Assembly: GCF_008831285.2 (NCBI RefSeq)
Contig: NC_045144.1
Location: forward strand, 16,481,858-16,545,857
Direction of reading: 5' to 3'
Origin: Nymphaea colorata
Lineage: Eukaryota; Streptophyta; Magnoliopsida; Nymphaeales; Nymphaeaceae
DNA length: 64,000 bases
Of this stretch, positions 35,626 through 46,239 are shown in pieces. The notes beneath the pieces are model-generated. The model saw nothing but the letters and a program-made list of their open reading frames with translations, had not been told where the DNA came from and did no database searches. Both the position numbers and the translations under genes were made by a program. Position 1 is the first letter of the stretch. Each line of letters begins with the position of its first letter.

Positions 35626-36398
35626 TTTCCTTTCATGAACTAGCACGTGCACCGGGTGACACAGATTAGGAGGGAGGAGGGAACAAAAGGGAGTGAGAGC
35701 CGGATGGAATATTTGCACTTGTGCAAAACACATGTGGGTGCTTGTAAATGAAAGAAAAGAGGACCATAATTTGGATTCCCTCCCTAACATGGAACTAAAA
35801 GAATATTGTATTAAACTATTAGCTAGACAATAGCACATAAATGCATGAAAAATTTGGCAGAACTCAACAATAATGATAATAGCTAGTTGATAGTAGAAGT
35901 GGAGTTGCGGACATGAAAAATCTTCACTATCGGACAAGAATGCCTGCATTAGACGTTCACTTATTATGCCTGCTCAGAACGTCACAATGTTTCTTTTGAT
36001 TAAGCACCAATATACATAAGGTTGTGTTAGCCTATTTTTCAATTTTAGTTAATTTCTAGATCAATTCGAAAAGTGTTTTGATAGACTTGACTTTCACATT
36101 AACTGTTTGGCAAAGAGCCGAAGCTTCCACCCAAACCCTTTATGGTGTTTTTGAATGTTGAGAATCCAGATGGCTGAATTTCACAGCCGTATTGGTTACA
36201 TAAAAACTTAAAAGCATCACAAAGTGATTGACCAATTAAACATAGGTTACTAACCACGATTGTCTTGATTGGAGGCTCCTCTGGGTAATATTTTCTGATC
36301 TCTGGAGTATGCCTTCTACCTTCACTGACCAGCAAGCAGTGACTGAACAAGAAAACAAGAAGCACAAGCAGAGGTTCATGCCGAGTTATGGAACTCAT

Positions 36399-37938
36399 AT
36401 CTGAGGCGTCAGTCCTTCCACAGTGCACAATGGAATCCAAAAACTTTAGCTTTGATGGCTTTGATCACTTATAGTGTACGGCATACAACATGTTTTAAGG
36501 AAATAAAATTACTTGGTAGGTCTGCCAATTAGAATTGAGGGAAAGAACATGAAAGCGAATCACCATTTTCTTGAATTAAAAATAAATTGCCAAGTTTGGT
36601 GAGCCCTAGATTAAGTCATCTTCATACATTAATTATTATTATAACAATGGATACTATCCTTTTTGCTACTTGATTCACAAACCTCACATAGATGATGTCA
36701 ATCCATATGTAATTTATTTCACAACTCTTTCTTAAATGATGTCAATCCAATGGCAGTTTTGACAGGTAACAAGTAAAATGGCAAAGCTTGGGTAGTTTTC
36801 TCCCATATTTTATTGCAAAATTTTAGTTAAGCATTTCACTTCATCAAGTTAATAATGTTGATTAATGGGAAGGAAAAAAAGAATAAAAGGCAAAATGGGA
36901 AGCATAAAAACCAAAATGGTAAGACAATAAAATCCAAATCTTATAATGAGAAGGCAACATCTCTTTTCTCAGTCAATCCTTGGTGGCTACCCAGACCAAG
37001 CAGTCAGCTATGATGTCTCGCATACTGCTAAGTAGCAGTCAATTTAGTTGTGCCAACTTCCCTAACAAAGAATTAATAAAGGAAAAGGCCCTATCATTCT
37101 ATTTTACTTGTGATATGGGTGGTGTTCAAGAAAAAATTCATCCGTAGTCCTCTTATAGTTCACCCGTCCATTTATAGTTCACCCGTCCATACACACGTAT
37201 GAACAAATTGTCTCATATAGAAGTGAATGATGAAGATCCAGCCGTCAAACCTATTGGAAATGATAAGTATTCCTTGTACATTGCCCATTAGTTTAAAACC
37301 TTAAATAATAGGCACTGGTGATGTGACCCTTAGACAAACAAAGAAAGCAATCAATACTGTAATACTTGAAGATCGCTTCATTTCTACTCAAATTAACTTC
37401 CTTATCCCGATTTAAGTTCTCTTACAGTTATTTAATTTCCTTTCCACCATAAAATCTACAACAATTGGGAATAACTATTACCAAACCTTACAGCGCTGCT
37501 AGTGTGCAGGTAAAACAGAATCATGCATTGATCCATGTGCAATAAGATTCAGTAGTTTATAGCAACTTTTCTGAAGTACTTGAAGGTATGGAGTCGCAAG
37601 CTATTGTTTTCTTGGAGGACGCACTTAATTAGAATTAAATATTGTGCTGAATCTATTACGGAAAAGGTAGCAATATTCTTCATTTTGTATTAATTATTTA
37701 GATCTTGATCTATATTTTTTTACATAATATTATGACGCATGTAAATTGTTAGTAAAAATATCAAGTACATAAACTGATTGTGAGCCATTGTACTAATTAC
37801 AAATGTTTAGCAAAATGTCATACATAAAATTATTTGGTCAAAATTAAAGAGCTCATTGTAACGTACTACTACTAGCATTAATCAAATTCAATAGAGCACT
37901 CAAAACTAGTCTGTTTAATCTTTATATTTTTATTTAGA

Positions 37939-37987
<49 letters not shown>

Positions 37988-38257
37988 TGTTAACAATGTT
38001 ACACATAAATTGAACAAAAGCAAGGAATACAACAATTCATATTACAAATTAATTGGAAAAGTTGTTACACTTTCTGATCTAGAAACCAACACCACCGACT
38101 CATATCAAGCAAATAAAATAACCCACCACCAACATAAAATGTATTAAATTTTCCTACCATGTACTCTTCGTTTCATTGTACCACAATTTAAGCACAGTTA
38201 CACAAATCAACTTAATGATAAAGAGCAAATACATTATGCTCTTACTACTTCAATCTA
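36399..38257. other. Non-coding DNA between neprosin copy and first STIG1-like gene
   Basis: Presumed neprosin 5' flank and STIG1-like 3' flank. Contains the compound repeat at 37939-37987 and a short direct duplication TTATAGTTCACCCGTCCAT near 37153-37189. No gene seen. Confidence 0.45.
37939..37987. repeat. (TG)n(AG)n compound microsatellite
   Basis: Twelve TG units followed by about twelve AG/GA units without interruption. Confidence 0.95.
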
Positions 38258-38261
38258 TTAA

Positions 38262-38666
38262 TCATGCATAACCACAAAGACCATATGAGCATGAATCCCC
38301 ACTCTTGCATTTGTTGTAACAGCGGCCACAATGGTTTTTGTTAGAGGAAAGATCGACACACTCCCCTCCACAGCACGTCTGCCCATGTCTGCACTTCTTC
38401 CCACACCGGCCGCAGTTTCCCGAATCCACAAAGACATTAACACACGAGTTTTTGCAACAATCCGGCCCAGCACTCCCACGCAACCGGCAAATGAAGGGAT
38501 AAATCCTGCAACTATAGCCTTTGCTCACACTGTGAGCAAGAAAAGTAGTCTGTGTGGCATTACTAGCATGACTCAACGGCTCAACTTGAGTTACTACAGA
38601 ACCAGAAGTTAATTGGCATGAGTATATGAGCCATAGAGTGATGAACAATAGAGTAGAAGGCTTCAT
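38262..38666 (-). CDS. STIG1-like: STIG1-like secreted cysteine-rich protein, gene 1
   Basis: Single exon, 134 residues. Residues 1-22 form a signal peptide (MKPSTLLFITLWLIYSC start). A short low-complexity propeptide-like stretch ends in FLAHS. The STIG1 domain runs from Cys53 to the C-terminus with 16 cysteines, including RLRGSAGPDCCKNSC, NCGRCGKKC, TCCGGEC, HCGRCYNKC and terminal CGYA. An N-glycosylation sequon N-A-T lies in the propeptide. The ATG at 38666 is chosen: the upstream in-frame extension begins with TTG, not ATG, and the signal peptide starts cleanly here. Upstream is a TATAAAA box and the shared AGTCAAAC element. STIG1/GRI proteins are apoplastic; tomato STIG1 acts on pollen receptor kinases, Arabidopsis GRI in ROS-linked cell death. 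It is the most divergent member (134 residues, GQTCC instead of GETCC). Which role applies here cannot be told from sequence. Confidence 0.93.
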   Translation of the reverse strand: MKPSTLLFITLWLIYSCQLTSGSVVTQVEPLSHASNATQTTFLAHSVSKGYSCRIYPFICRLRGSAGPDCCKNSCVNVFVDSGNCGRCGKKCRHGQTCCGGECVDLSSNKNHCGRCYNKCKSGDSCSYGLCGYA

Positions 38667-38770
38667 TTTCTGTGAATGAATCAAGAAAGTTGGGATAATA
38701 TAGCACTTGGAAGAAAATTTAAAGAAGAAAGAAGTTCTAAGGATGATGAAGTCCTTGATGATCTTGAGGG

Positions 38771-38862
38771 TTTTATAAGATCATGGATTATGGAATCTTA
38801 CCCAACCATTAGAGGAAGAGTGAAATTCAAAACAAGGAATGGAGATATCCAGGTTTGACTGG
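38771..38862 (-). promoter_or_regulatory. STIG1-like gene 1 promoter: AGTCAAAC element and TATA box
   Basis: On the coding strand CCAGTCAAAC (38862-38853) lies about 75 bp upstream of TATAAAA (38777-38771), itself about 105 bp before the ATG. The complement of AGTCAA is the W-box core TTGACT. The same arrangement occurs before all five paralogues. Confidence 0.65.
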
Positions 38863-39527
38863 TATGAGAGAACTGGTATTCTTTGTTACATGGGTAGGAT
38901 TGGATGGATGGTCCAATTCTATCTACTTTGATTATTGCAAATGGAGAGACAATTTGGTTGTTTACGTTGACAAGCGATCTTCTGGTTAACCGATAGTCCA
39001 ATTAGTCTGGTACTAGCTAGTTTTCGACGTTGATAAATTCAAGTCGTTTTCATCCAAGACAATTGCGCAAACGTATTGACGATGGTTTCACCTTAGTTTG
39101 TATGTATATTTGACACAAAAAATTAAGTTTTATTTCATTGATAATTGATTACATCTTAGTGGAGGTCAGTTTCTCGCAATTCAATACTCATCTCTTTATT
39201 AAGTTTGTTGTGTGTGAGCACGACGAGTATTTAATCATATTGTTCATTGGAGAGTCGAAACTCTTACTTAATTCTCATCTCTTTAGATATAAGGTCTGCT
39301 TTAAGTGTCTCAGGGTTTCGCCCTTGCTATGCTTGAACTTGCACGTATGTAAGTCTCCTTTTTGCAAAACAAAGCATTTATGGTCTGAGGATTCGAAATA
39401 GGAACTGGCCGCCTATTAGCCCCTTCCTCGAATGTTGCACCAACTCCCTCAGAAACCCCCATTAAGTTTGTTCTTATGCTAAATTTTGTATATTAATGCT
39501 GCTGAAGTCATTTTCAATAAATCCAAC

Positions 39528-39552
39528 TATATATATATATATATATATATAT
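39528..39552. repeat. (AT)n microsatellite
   Basis: Perfect AT alternation, about 25 bp. Confidence 0.95.
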
Positions 39553-40003
39553 GTGAATGTACCTCGGATATCATATATTACACAATTGAACGAGAAAAAA
39601 TCGTAAAAAATTTGATTTGAAAATTAAATTCTATAAAATGAATGGATTTAATAATCGGATTCGTCAGCTTATATGATCTGATCATCGACACATGACAAAA
39701 TTTTTGAGATTTCTTTTCATTAGTTTATATAGTTTGGAGATTATAAGCTTATCTATTCAGCCGGATTTCACCCAAAACAACTTGCGGTAGCCAGAAGACC
39801 TGAATGAACCTTTTAATTAGTTGGCATATTAAATATTAGACGACAATGAATTTGACGTGTATGTGTGTGTGAAAACAGTCATACAAGAGCATTTGTTGGT
39901 AGTTAATGGCGTAAGATCTATTCATGGTAGTTCTAGCAAGAGCTTATGGTGCTTTTCGTGAGATATAATTTTTTAGTTTTTAGCCTTCCAATCCACCATG
40001 CAA

Positions 40004-40008
<5 letters not shown>

Positions 40009-40082
<74 letters not shown>
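40009..40082. repeat. (AT)n microsatellite
   Basis: About 74 bp of AT alternation interrupted once by ACAT. Confidence 0.95.
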
Positions 40083-40083
<1 letters not shown>

Positions 40084-40792
40084 GATGCACAATTCACTAA
40101 AGTTAAATTAATAAAGGTACGTAGTCAATTTGTTTTTTCCATCTGATGGCAGGTTTATATTAAGCCCTAGAATGATTCATGTGCAGGGCAAGTATGAAAT
40201 GTTAGGCCGGCATACCTAAGCATTCATATTGAACGAATTAAACGCGCAAAAAGGCATCAGCAACCGAAGCGAAGACTCCTTAATTACAAGGAGGAGATCA
40301 AGTAGAATAATAATTGGTAGCTAGTTGAAAATCGCGATTTGAAGAAACTTCCTGATTTTGGTTTTGACTAGAAGGAAGAGATAATAGCCAAAGTTAGAGA
40401 CGTATAAGGAAAAATGAAGCGCCAAAGAATTAGGTCGTTCCCCACGATCGTGAGGTTTCTCGAACGAATGCATGCATTTCCGATGAGCATGAAGCGAAAC
40501 TCTCTGTTTTCTTTTTTTTTTTAAGAAGAATTTGATGTGATGGGAAGAGACGAAGCAATGCATATGGCTTCCGTTTTGACCGGCAACAGAGCCTCACTTT
40601 AATTGGCGTAGGGAACGGTGACATATTTTCTCTCTCTTTCCTTTCATTTTTTTTTTCTTTCCGGTGACTGAAAGCCACGAAGCGTAAAGTCCTCCTCTTT
40701 CTCCTTTTATCTAAGGATTGGAAACTTAAGTTGACCCATGTATACCCTTGCATTGTTAGAGTTTGCACTTCAGGAGAGTCGCATCAATATCA

Positions 40793-40817
40793 ATGGAGGA
40801 GCCAAAAAAAATTTGTT

Positions 40818-40880
<63 letters not shown>

Positions 40881-40970
40881 AAGATGTCTATTTAAAAAAA
40901 ATAAAAATTAAGAGACTAGTGTGGGCCACTGCCCCGGACTAGTCACTATACTATGTGGCTCCACTGATCA
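40793..40970 (+). repeat. MITE-like dispersed repeat, copy 7, core replaced by (AT)n
   Basis: The ends GGAGGAGCCAAAAAAAATTT and GTGGCTCCACTGATC correspond to the family ends. The core is largely an (AT)n run at 40820-40877, as in the 8608 copy, suggesting that the AT-rich centre of this element seeds microsatellite growth. Confidence 0.55.
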
Positions 40971-41126
40971 ATAAAAATTGAAGAAATTCAACTGAGTTCT
41001 ATCAATTCTATTTGTCGCTGTATTTGAATGATTAAATGATTGTGAAATATATCCAAGAGAGTTCTTCTAGCCGGAGTTTTTCATTCAAACCTGCGCTTTG
41101 GCAGCAACTCTAAACACAGGCTCAGG

Positions 41127-41170
41127 TTATTATTATTATTATTATTATTACTATTATTATTATTATTATT
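41127..41170. repeat. (TTA)n microsatellite
   Basis: About 14 TTA/ATT units with one CTA interruption. Confidence 0.95.
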
Positions 41171-41644
41171 TTGTTGTAATCTCGTCATTTGCTTTTCACT
41201 TTTGCTTACAACTGGGGAAGAAGAGGAGAGGTATCGGTTGTGAAAATTCCCGGATTCTCAAGATTATACTTTAAGTTAAAAAATAGTTTCTACTTTATTA
41301 GAAAAAATGAAGCAGTAGCTAAAGAGCAACAACCACACAAACGCGGCTAAGTTTCAAGAAAATGTTTAATTATAAAATATAAAGTATAATATTTTACGTG
41401 CTGTTGAAATTAGTATATATGTTGGCGGACTTCGATCTCAGTCGACCCTGAAGAAAAACCAAAGAACAATGTTACATGTGTTCGGACCCGGCACAGAGTG
41501 TAGGAAACTTAAAAGATGAAAAAAATGTGTCCATGTTTTAAAAAGAAACCCCCTTGTAAGATCAACAGTGAATTTTTATAGAAAAGCTAAAATGCCCATG
41601 TACGGGCTTGAGCACAGTCTGATCTGAGCGCATGAGCGCATGCA

Positions 41645-41812
41645 GAGGTAAAGCCAGGAAATTTCAATAAAAAGGCACCGGTTATATAATTTTAAATTTT
41701 TAGGAGGTACTGGTATGTAAATTCAAAAACAGCTATGAAATTTTAACATAAAAATAACCATTTTTTGTGGGGCTGTGGGGGCAATTGCCCACACCTCCCT
41801 TCGTCCATGAGG
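41645..41812 (+). repeat. MITE-like dispersed repeat, copy 8
   Basis: GAGGTAAAGCCAGGAAATTT start, AT-rich core, then GGGGGCAATTGCCCACACCTCC end. A similar GTGGGCAATTGCCCACAC stretch recurs at 42405-42422. Confidence 0.45.
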
Positions 41813-42404
41813 GCATGCGTTATTTTGAGTTTACTAAAATTCTATGTTGTATATTTTGAACAGTTTGTATGTTATGGTCCGTAGCATGAGATCGTGCGTT
41901 AAAAGGTTGAAAATGATCAAACTACCCTTGAAGTTAAAGTGGAAAACATCGTAAGAGTAAAAAAAAAAAAAAAACTTATAAAATGATAAGAATGCCCCTC
42001 TAATTCAACCATCGAAACATGACTCCACTTAACACGGAAAGGGAATATTGTATTTTGACAATAACCAACAATCTCGAAAATAAGCTCCCTCTCATTTTAA
42101 TTTCTGCAGCCCACCTGCAAATTGTAATAAATTGTAATAGTGATCCTGAAAAAAATGGGGAGACCCTCTATAAGTAGAAAAAAAGGTCGTAAAAAAAGGT
42201 GAAAGTCTAAAAAATTATTTTTTTAATCCTCAAACTATCTCACTCCTCTCTTTTGAGTGCATATTTTGTTGAGAGCAGGTTACGTGTGTACGGCATGCAT
42301 TGAGCACAGCTTTCAAGAAAATGCTAAGTATACTTTTGGTCCACTTGTATTTGGTTGTGTATACTTTCGGTGGTACTTGACATACATTGGAGTGTGTGCA
42401 CAAT

Positions 42405-42422
42405 TGTGGGCAATTGCCCACA
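42405..42422. repeat. 18-bp perfect palindrome
   Basis: TGTGGGCAATTGCCCACA is its own reverse complement. The core GGGCAATTGCCC also occurs at about 41779, at the end of a MITE-like copy, so it is probably a transposon end scrap. Confidence 0.8.
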
Positions 42423-43351
42423 CAACTGCCCACACCAATCTCTTAAAATTTTTTTATTTTTAAATAAAAAACTTAAATATTTATCCTTTATAAGTACTCC
42501 ACCATACTAAATAAGTTCCTCCAACAGATTCTTTGACTCGTGGCTCGCCAAGTGTGAGGCTTGCATATCTTAGCTCCAAGATCTATGTAAGTATCATGCA
42601 TGTACTCAAACCTTATAAACCGTTATCAAATACCAAGAAACCAACAGATCATGCGTATGCCTAGTAAGACTTGCATTATTTTTATATGTCTTATACACTT
42701 TTACATCTCCCATTCTTCAATTTCTCTTCTTTATGTGGCTCTTTGAGCTTAGAGCGAAGTTTAATGCAGGATTTAATTTGGAAAATTTTCATCAAGTGGC
42801 TACATTTTGCCATAATTTCAACTACGGCCATACTCATCTGATTTTTCTTTTACCGGCCTCACCGTGCGTGCACTTATATAATATCTTGGAAGAAGGAAAG
42901 CTTGTGCTTTCCAAGGTTGCCCTTTTAAGTTAAAAAGTAGATTGTCATTTTCCTCATCTTGACTTATCCATTAACTAGAGAAATAAGGACAACGGTAAAG
43001 CCAGGCCCTCATGTGACGGTTGTCGGTAAAAGTCAGGCTTAAATCAGAAATATCACAAACATGAGGCCTATGTTTGGGATAATAAAAGAGGTGCCTCAAC
43101 GTGAATGAAATTTTTTTCTACACTTTTTCTTAGCGAAGAAGAAGAAAGATCAATGGAAGAAACGTTCTCGTTCCCACACGCGATGTACTGTGCCGGCACA
43201 TCGCATCTTCATCCAAATACCATCTACACACAAAACACCTAACTCAGCAGAGAAGCACATGGAATTGTTCCTATATGTGAAAGAAGAAACTTAGATGAAC
43301 TTGGATTTTTTTTTTCCCGCTAAGAGTCATGACCATCAAGTAAAACGATCA

Positions 43352-43440
43352 CCAGTCAAACATGAAAACTCGTTCTTCATTTGAAATCCCAAATTTCCTT
43401 CGAGGTTGGCAAGATCCCACGATCCAGTTTCCTATATAAA
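43352..43440 (+). promoter_or_regulatory. STIG1-like gene 2 promoter: AGTCAAAC element and TATA box
   Basis: CCAGTCAAAC at 43352-43361 is followed after about 72 bp by TATATAAA at 43433-43440. Between them AACTCGTTCTTCATTTGAAAT and CCAGTTTCC align with the promoters of genes 4 and 5. The start codon is 139 bp beyond the TATA box. Confidence 0.7.
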
Positions 43441-43578
43441 TACCTCTACAGCATGGAAGCATTTAACTACCATCCATAGAGTTGAAGCACTGTGTTAGAT
43501 TTGAGCGTGTCAGCACCATCTCTTCCCCATCAAAATCTTCCTTTCTCCTCAAGTTCATATTTCAATTTCTCTGTGAAA

Positions 43579-44016
43579 ATGAAATCTTTCACTCTGCTAT
43601 TCACCATAATAGTTTTCATTGGTATCTGCCATCCAGCATTTGGAAGCAGCCACCTTGCCCGTGATGATGCTTCCGCAGGAGCTGCCATTGATATGGCATC
43701 TAATAGCACTAGTATTGATGCCATAACTAATCGTTTTCTTGCCGAAGCTCCGACCAAAGTTGCCAGTTGCAAGAAATATCCGTCCGTTTGCCGACTCCGC
43801 GGCAGCGCCGGTCCGGACTGCTGCAAGAACTCCTGCGTCAATACCTTCACCGATCAAAGCAACTGTGGGCGGTGCGGGAAGAAGTGTAAGCACGGAGAAA
43901 CGTGCTGCGGAGGACAGTGCGTCAACCTCTCCTTCAACGCAAGCCACTGCGGTCGCTGCTTCAACAAGTGCAGCTCTGGAGATTCCTGCTCTTATGGTCT
44001 CTGCGCTTACGCTTGA
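43579..44016 (+). CDS. STIG1-like: STIG1-like secreted cysteine-rich protein, gene 2
   Basis: Single exon, 145 residues. Signal peptide residues 1-22 (MKSFTLLFTIIVFIGICHPA), variable Ala/Ser-rich region with DAITNRFLAEA at about 48-57, then the STIG1 domain from Cys64 with 16 cysteines, RLRGSAGPDCC at 72-82, and C-terminal CAYA. N-glycosylation sequons occur at NLS and NAS in the domain. The frame is open upstream to 43492, but that extension (29 residues starting MLDLS) would mask the signal peptide and has no counterpart in paralogues, so the ATG at 43579 in AAAATGAAA context is preferred. Predicted apoplastic. Long antisense frames over this gene mirror its biased codon pattern and are not genes. 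GC content rises sharply in the domain, as in genes 4 and 5. Confidence 0.95.
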   Translation: MKSFTLLFTIIVFIGICHPAFGSSHLARDDASAGAAIDMASNSTSIDAITNRFLAEAPTKVASCKKYPSVCRLRGSAGPDCCKNSCVNTFTDQSNCGRCGKKCKHGETCCGGQCVNLSFNASHCGRCFNKCSSGDSCSYGLCAYA

Positions 44017-45260
44017 TGAATCGTGAAGTCTGATGCTAATTGGGATCTGAAAATTTAGCGTGTCCTTGCTTAGACTAGGAATATTTACTGTGACTTGACG
44101 TGTATGATAATTGGATAATTTGTTCATCTGTGGTCGATGATATGCTTATCAGTTTATGTATGTTGTATATTTGAAGATTCGTTAAATATATTCATCAAAT
44201 TTTATTATGTCTTGAGTTGATTATTTCAAAGCAGCGTTTGGGGGTCGAAGACACTGTTTATACTTTATATAACACATGTTCCTGTTCCTGGGACACCTGG
44301 AAGACTGGAACAAGATGGTCCTGCTTTGCGTCTCTAGAGCAAGGTGAAAGATTAAGAAGGCATTTTGTTCCCTGTTTGCCGTGCAAACATCAGACACAAC
44401 GCACCTATGAGAAGCCAAAAAGGCGTTCTGCTGCATGCACCAAACCCGGGCCCTTCCTGTTCCCGACACGCCAAAAAGCAGGACATCTTAATGTTCTTGG
44501 CATCCTGAGAACAGGAAAAAGTCGAAGGGCACGTTTCATCTTTGCATTTTTTGTGAGATCTTATTTGTGAGATCCTGGTGTATGCGCGCGCGTATACATC
44601 TTGAAGATATCATGCATGCAAGGCACCCATTGACTTTGAAGAAAATTTTCACTTTTATTTGAAATTTAACTTTTAAAATAATCCGTAACGATTAATATTT
44701 CAATATTATGCAACAAACACGAAAGTCTAATAAAAAGGGAAAAAATAGGCCGCGCTTTTATGAGAGGACTTTATGCTATTAGTTTTGTGATAATTTGTAA
44801 CAGCTAATATCTCAATTATGTTGTTCAGAAAAAGCAAAATTAGATCAAATCTTACCATGCAACTAGAGGATTTCACTCCTGACTACTAATTTTGTTATCC
44901 AACCAAGGTCCCTATTTGGAAAAAGAGTGAAAGGTTAGAGACTTTCTAATATTCCGCTTTTCGGTGAAATTTGTTGTTAAAGATAGGATGGGGAGGGGTT
45001 CCAATTTCTCATATCTGTGCGAGACACTTTGGCCGGAGGTCCCCTGCCATGGCCATCAAATCAAAGACAAATATCCATAGCTTTTAAGTAGTGCAACGGG
45101 TCGAGTTGAATGACTTATAATAGGTCTGTCCCCTATTTGATTTTCAGCTAGACAGTATTATCCCGATCTATTTAGCCTTTAGTATCCCCCTCACCCCATC
45201 TCAATGATATGTCATCGTTCATTTTTTTTTTCTCTCTCTCTCTCTCTCTATATATATATA

Positions 45261-45327
<67 letters not shown>

Positions 45328-45556
45328 ATGGGGGAGAGAAAGAAAGAGAATGTAAATTCAACGAGCTTATGTATGTATAGATCCTTGAAGACAGTCCATG
45401 TAGTTCATAACAAAATCCTTGAAGACATAAATCCATCCCCAAACAAAGCAAATGAGCTACAATAAGATTTTATTCCAAACCATAGCCTTTTGCACAATGA
45501 ATAAACTGCGTTAATGATACATGCACATATTATAATCTAGCTTGTTGAATCTTACA
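44017..45556. other. Intergenic DNA
   Basis: No gene. 44275-44530 has CCTGTTCCTGGGACA near one end and CCTGAGAACAGG near the other, loosely inverted, with AAGAAGGCATTTTGTTCC and AAAGGCGTTCTGCTGC inside. It could be a decayed transposon but I cannot define ends. Confidence 0.35.
45230..45326. repeat. (CT)n(AT)n(CT)n(AT)n(AG)n compound microsatellite
   Basis: Alternating CT and AT blocks closing with GAGAGA, so the tract is itself an imperfect inverted repeat. Confidence 0.95.
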
Positions 45557-46003
45557 TCAAGCATAATCGCATAGCCCATATGCGCAGGAGTCTCCATTGT
45601 TACACCTGTTAAAGCAGCGGCCACAGTGGTAAGAGTTGAAGGAAAGATCCACACACTCCCCTCCGCAGCACGTCTCTCCGTGCCTGCACTTCTTCCCGCA
45701 TCTACCACAGTTCCTTTGATCTGTGAACACATTCACACAGGAGTGCCCGCAACAATCCGGCCCGGCGCTGCCACGGAATCGGCAAATGAAGGGATACCAC
45801 CTGCAACTGGCTTTCTTCCCTTGAGAGTGAGCAAGAAAACGACTCACGTAATCGTTGCTAGGTGACAATTGATCGATTCGATCATCCTGATCATAAGAAT
45901 CACTCTCAGTATTAAGATGGCCATGATCTCCCAGTGTTAGATGGCTGGCATCAAAGAACAGTAAAGTGATGAACAATAGAATACTGAAGTGTTTCAGTTT
46001 CAT
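45557..46003 (-). CDS. STIG1-like: STIG1-like secreted cysteine-rich protein, gene 3
   Basis: Single exon, 148 residues. Signal peptide residues 1-25 (MKLKHFSILLFITLLFFDAS), an acidic variable region (NTESDSYDQDDRID), a SRFLAHS motif before the STIG1 domain, and 16 cysteines from Cys67, including FRGSAGPDCCGHSC, NCGRCGKKC, ETCCGGEC, HCGRCFNRC and terminal CDYA. The frame is open upstream to 46225, but the added 74 residues overlap the promoter and 5' untranslated region aligned with other copies; the ATG at 46003 gives a normal signal peptide. The acidic linker distinguishes it from genes 2, 4 and 5. Same apoplastic role inferred. Confidence 0.94.
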   Translation of the reverse strand: MKLKHFSILLFITLLFFDASHLTLGDHGHLNTESDSYDQDDRIDQLSPSNDYVSRFLAHSQGKKASCRWYPFICRFRGSAGPDCCGHSCVNVFTDQRNCGRCGKKCRHGETCCGGECVDLSFNSYHCGRCFNRCNNGDSCAYGLCDYA

Positions 46004-46143
46004 TGTGATGAGAACAGAAGCAATGAGGTTGGCTAGTAAGGAGATCGATGAATGTAAGCTTAAGAAGGTGAAGAAAAAGTATGTTTGAAGCAGACGAAAT
46101 TGTACTGCTGAGGATGACAATGTCTTGGAGGTCTCTTCAGGGG

Positions 46144-46235
46144 TTTTAAGTAGGAAAAAGGATTGTGGACTCCTACCAAACAGTGATAAACTGCCAAAAT
46201 TGCAAACCAGAAACAGAGTTTCCACGTTTGACTAG
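46144..46235 (-). promoter_or_regulatory. STIG1-like gene 3 promoter: AGTCAAAC element and TATA-like box
   Basis: Coding strand CTAGTCAAAC (46235-46226) precedes a TTCCTACTTAAAACCCCT block by about 76 bp. The box is CTTAAAAC where paralogues have TATATAAAC, a weaker TATA. The flanking TTCCTA...ACCCCT context is conserved. Confidence 0.6.
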
Positions 46236-46239
46236 AAGC

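Larger units (their letters stand above)
32595..36398 (-). pseudogene. Neprosin-family (DUF4409 plus DUF239) gene copy, disrupted and 3'-truncated
   Basis: Five exons can be chained. Exon 1, 36398-36255, 48 codons: hydrophobic signal peptide then EGRRHTPEIRKYYPEEPPIK. Exon 2, 34429-34346: NNGDVFD, stop, IDFYGQPAMKHSF, matching the family's DGDIIDC(I/V)D..QPAFDHP. Exon 3, 33899-33642, 86 codons: RSCPLGSIPI, the activation-peptide CP-x-G-(T/S)-IPI motif. Exon 4, about 32930-32758: YRGAVGNINIWQP, SLSQLWV, SLEAGW. Exon 5, 32648-32595: VHPDLFGDYLTRFFVFTT. Exon phases of 1, 2, 3 and 5 agree and all have AG/GT borders. Damage: TGA at 34405-34403 where the family has Cys; a frameshift inside exon 4 between SNEGK and EIYRG; the C-terminal catalytic half not found. 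Neprosins are secreted plant endopeptidases (Nepenthes prolyl-cleaving enzyme) made as proproteins. A 122-bp duplication repeats the end of exon 3, and a plastid rDNA fragment lies in intron 1. Confidence 0.8.
38863..43351. other. Intergenic DNA with microsatellites and MITE-like copies
   Basis: No gene supported. Frames at 40321-40768 on the minus strand are low-complexity and rejected. Contains (AT)n at 39528-39552, 40009-40082 and 40820-40877, (TTA)n at 41127-41170, and MITE-like copies at 40793 and 41645. Confidence 0.45.

Noticed and set aside
36099-36398. Stand-alone small secreted cysteine-containing peptide of 99 residues on the minus strand
   Set aside because: Its first 48 codons with the GTTAGT donor join in phase to neprosin exon 2; the cysteine-bearing remainder is read-through into intron 1.
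40321-40768. Arg/Lys-rich overlapping frames on the minus strand
   Set aside because: Low-complexity translation of T-runs and CTCTTT stretches; no domain.
43597-44127. 176-codon antisense frame over STIG1-like gene 2 (similar ones over genes 4 and 5)
   Set aside because: Antisense translation of the GC-rich cysteine domain; it recurs over every paralogue because the sense sequence is conserved.
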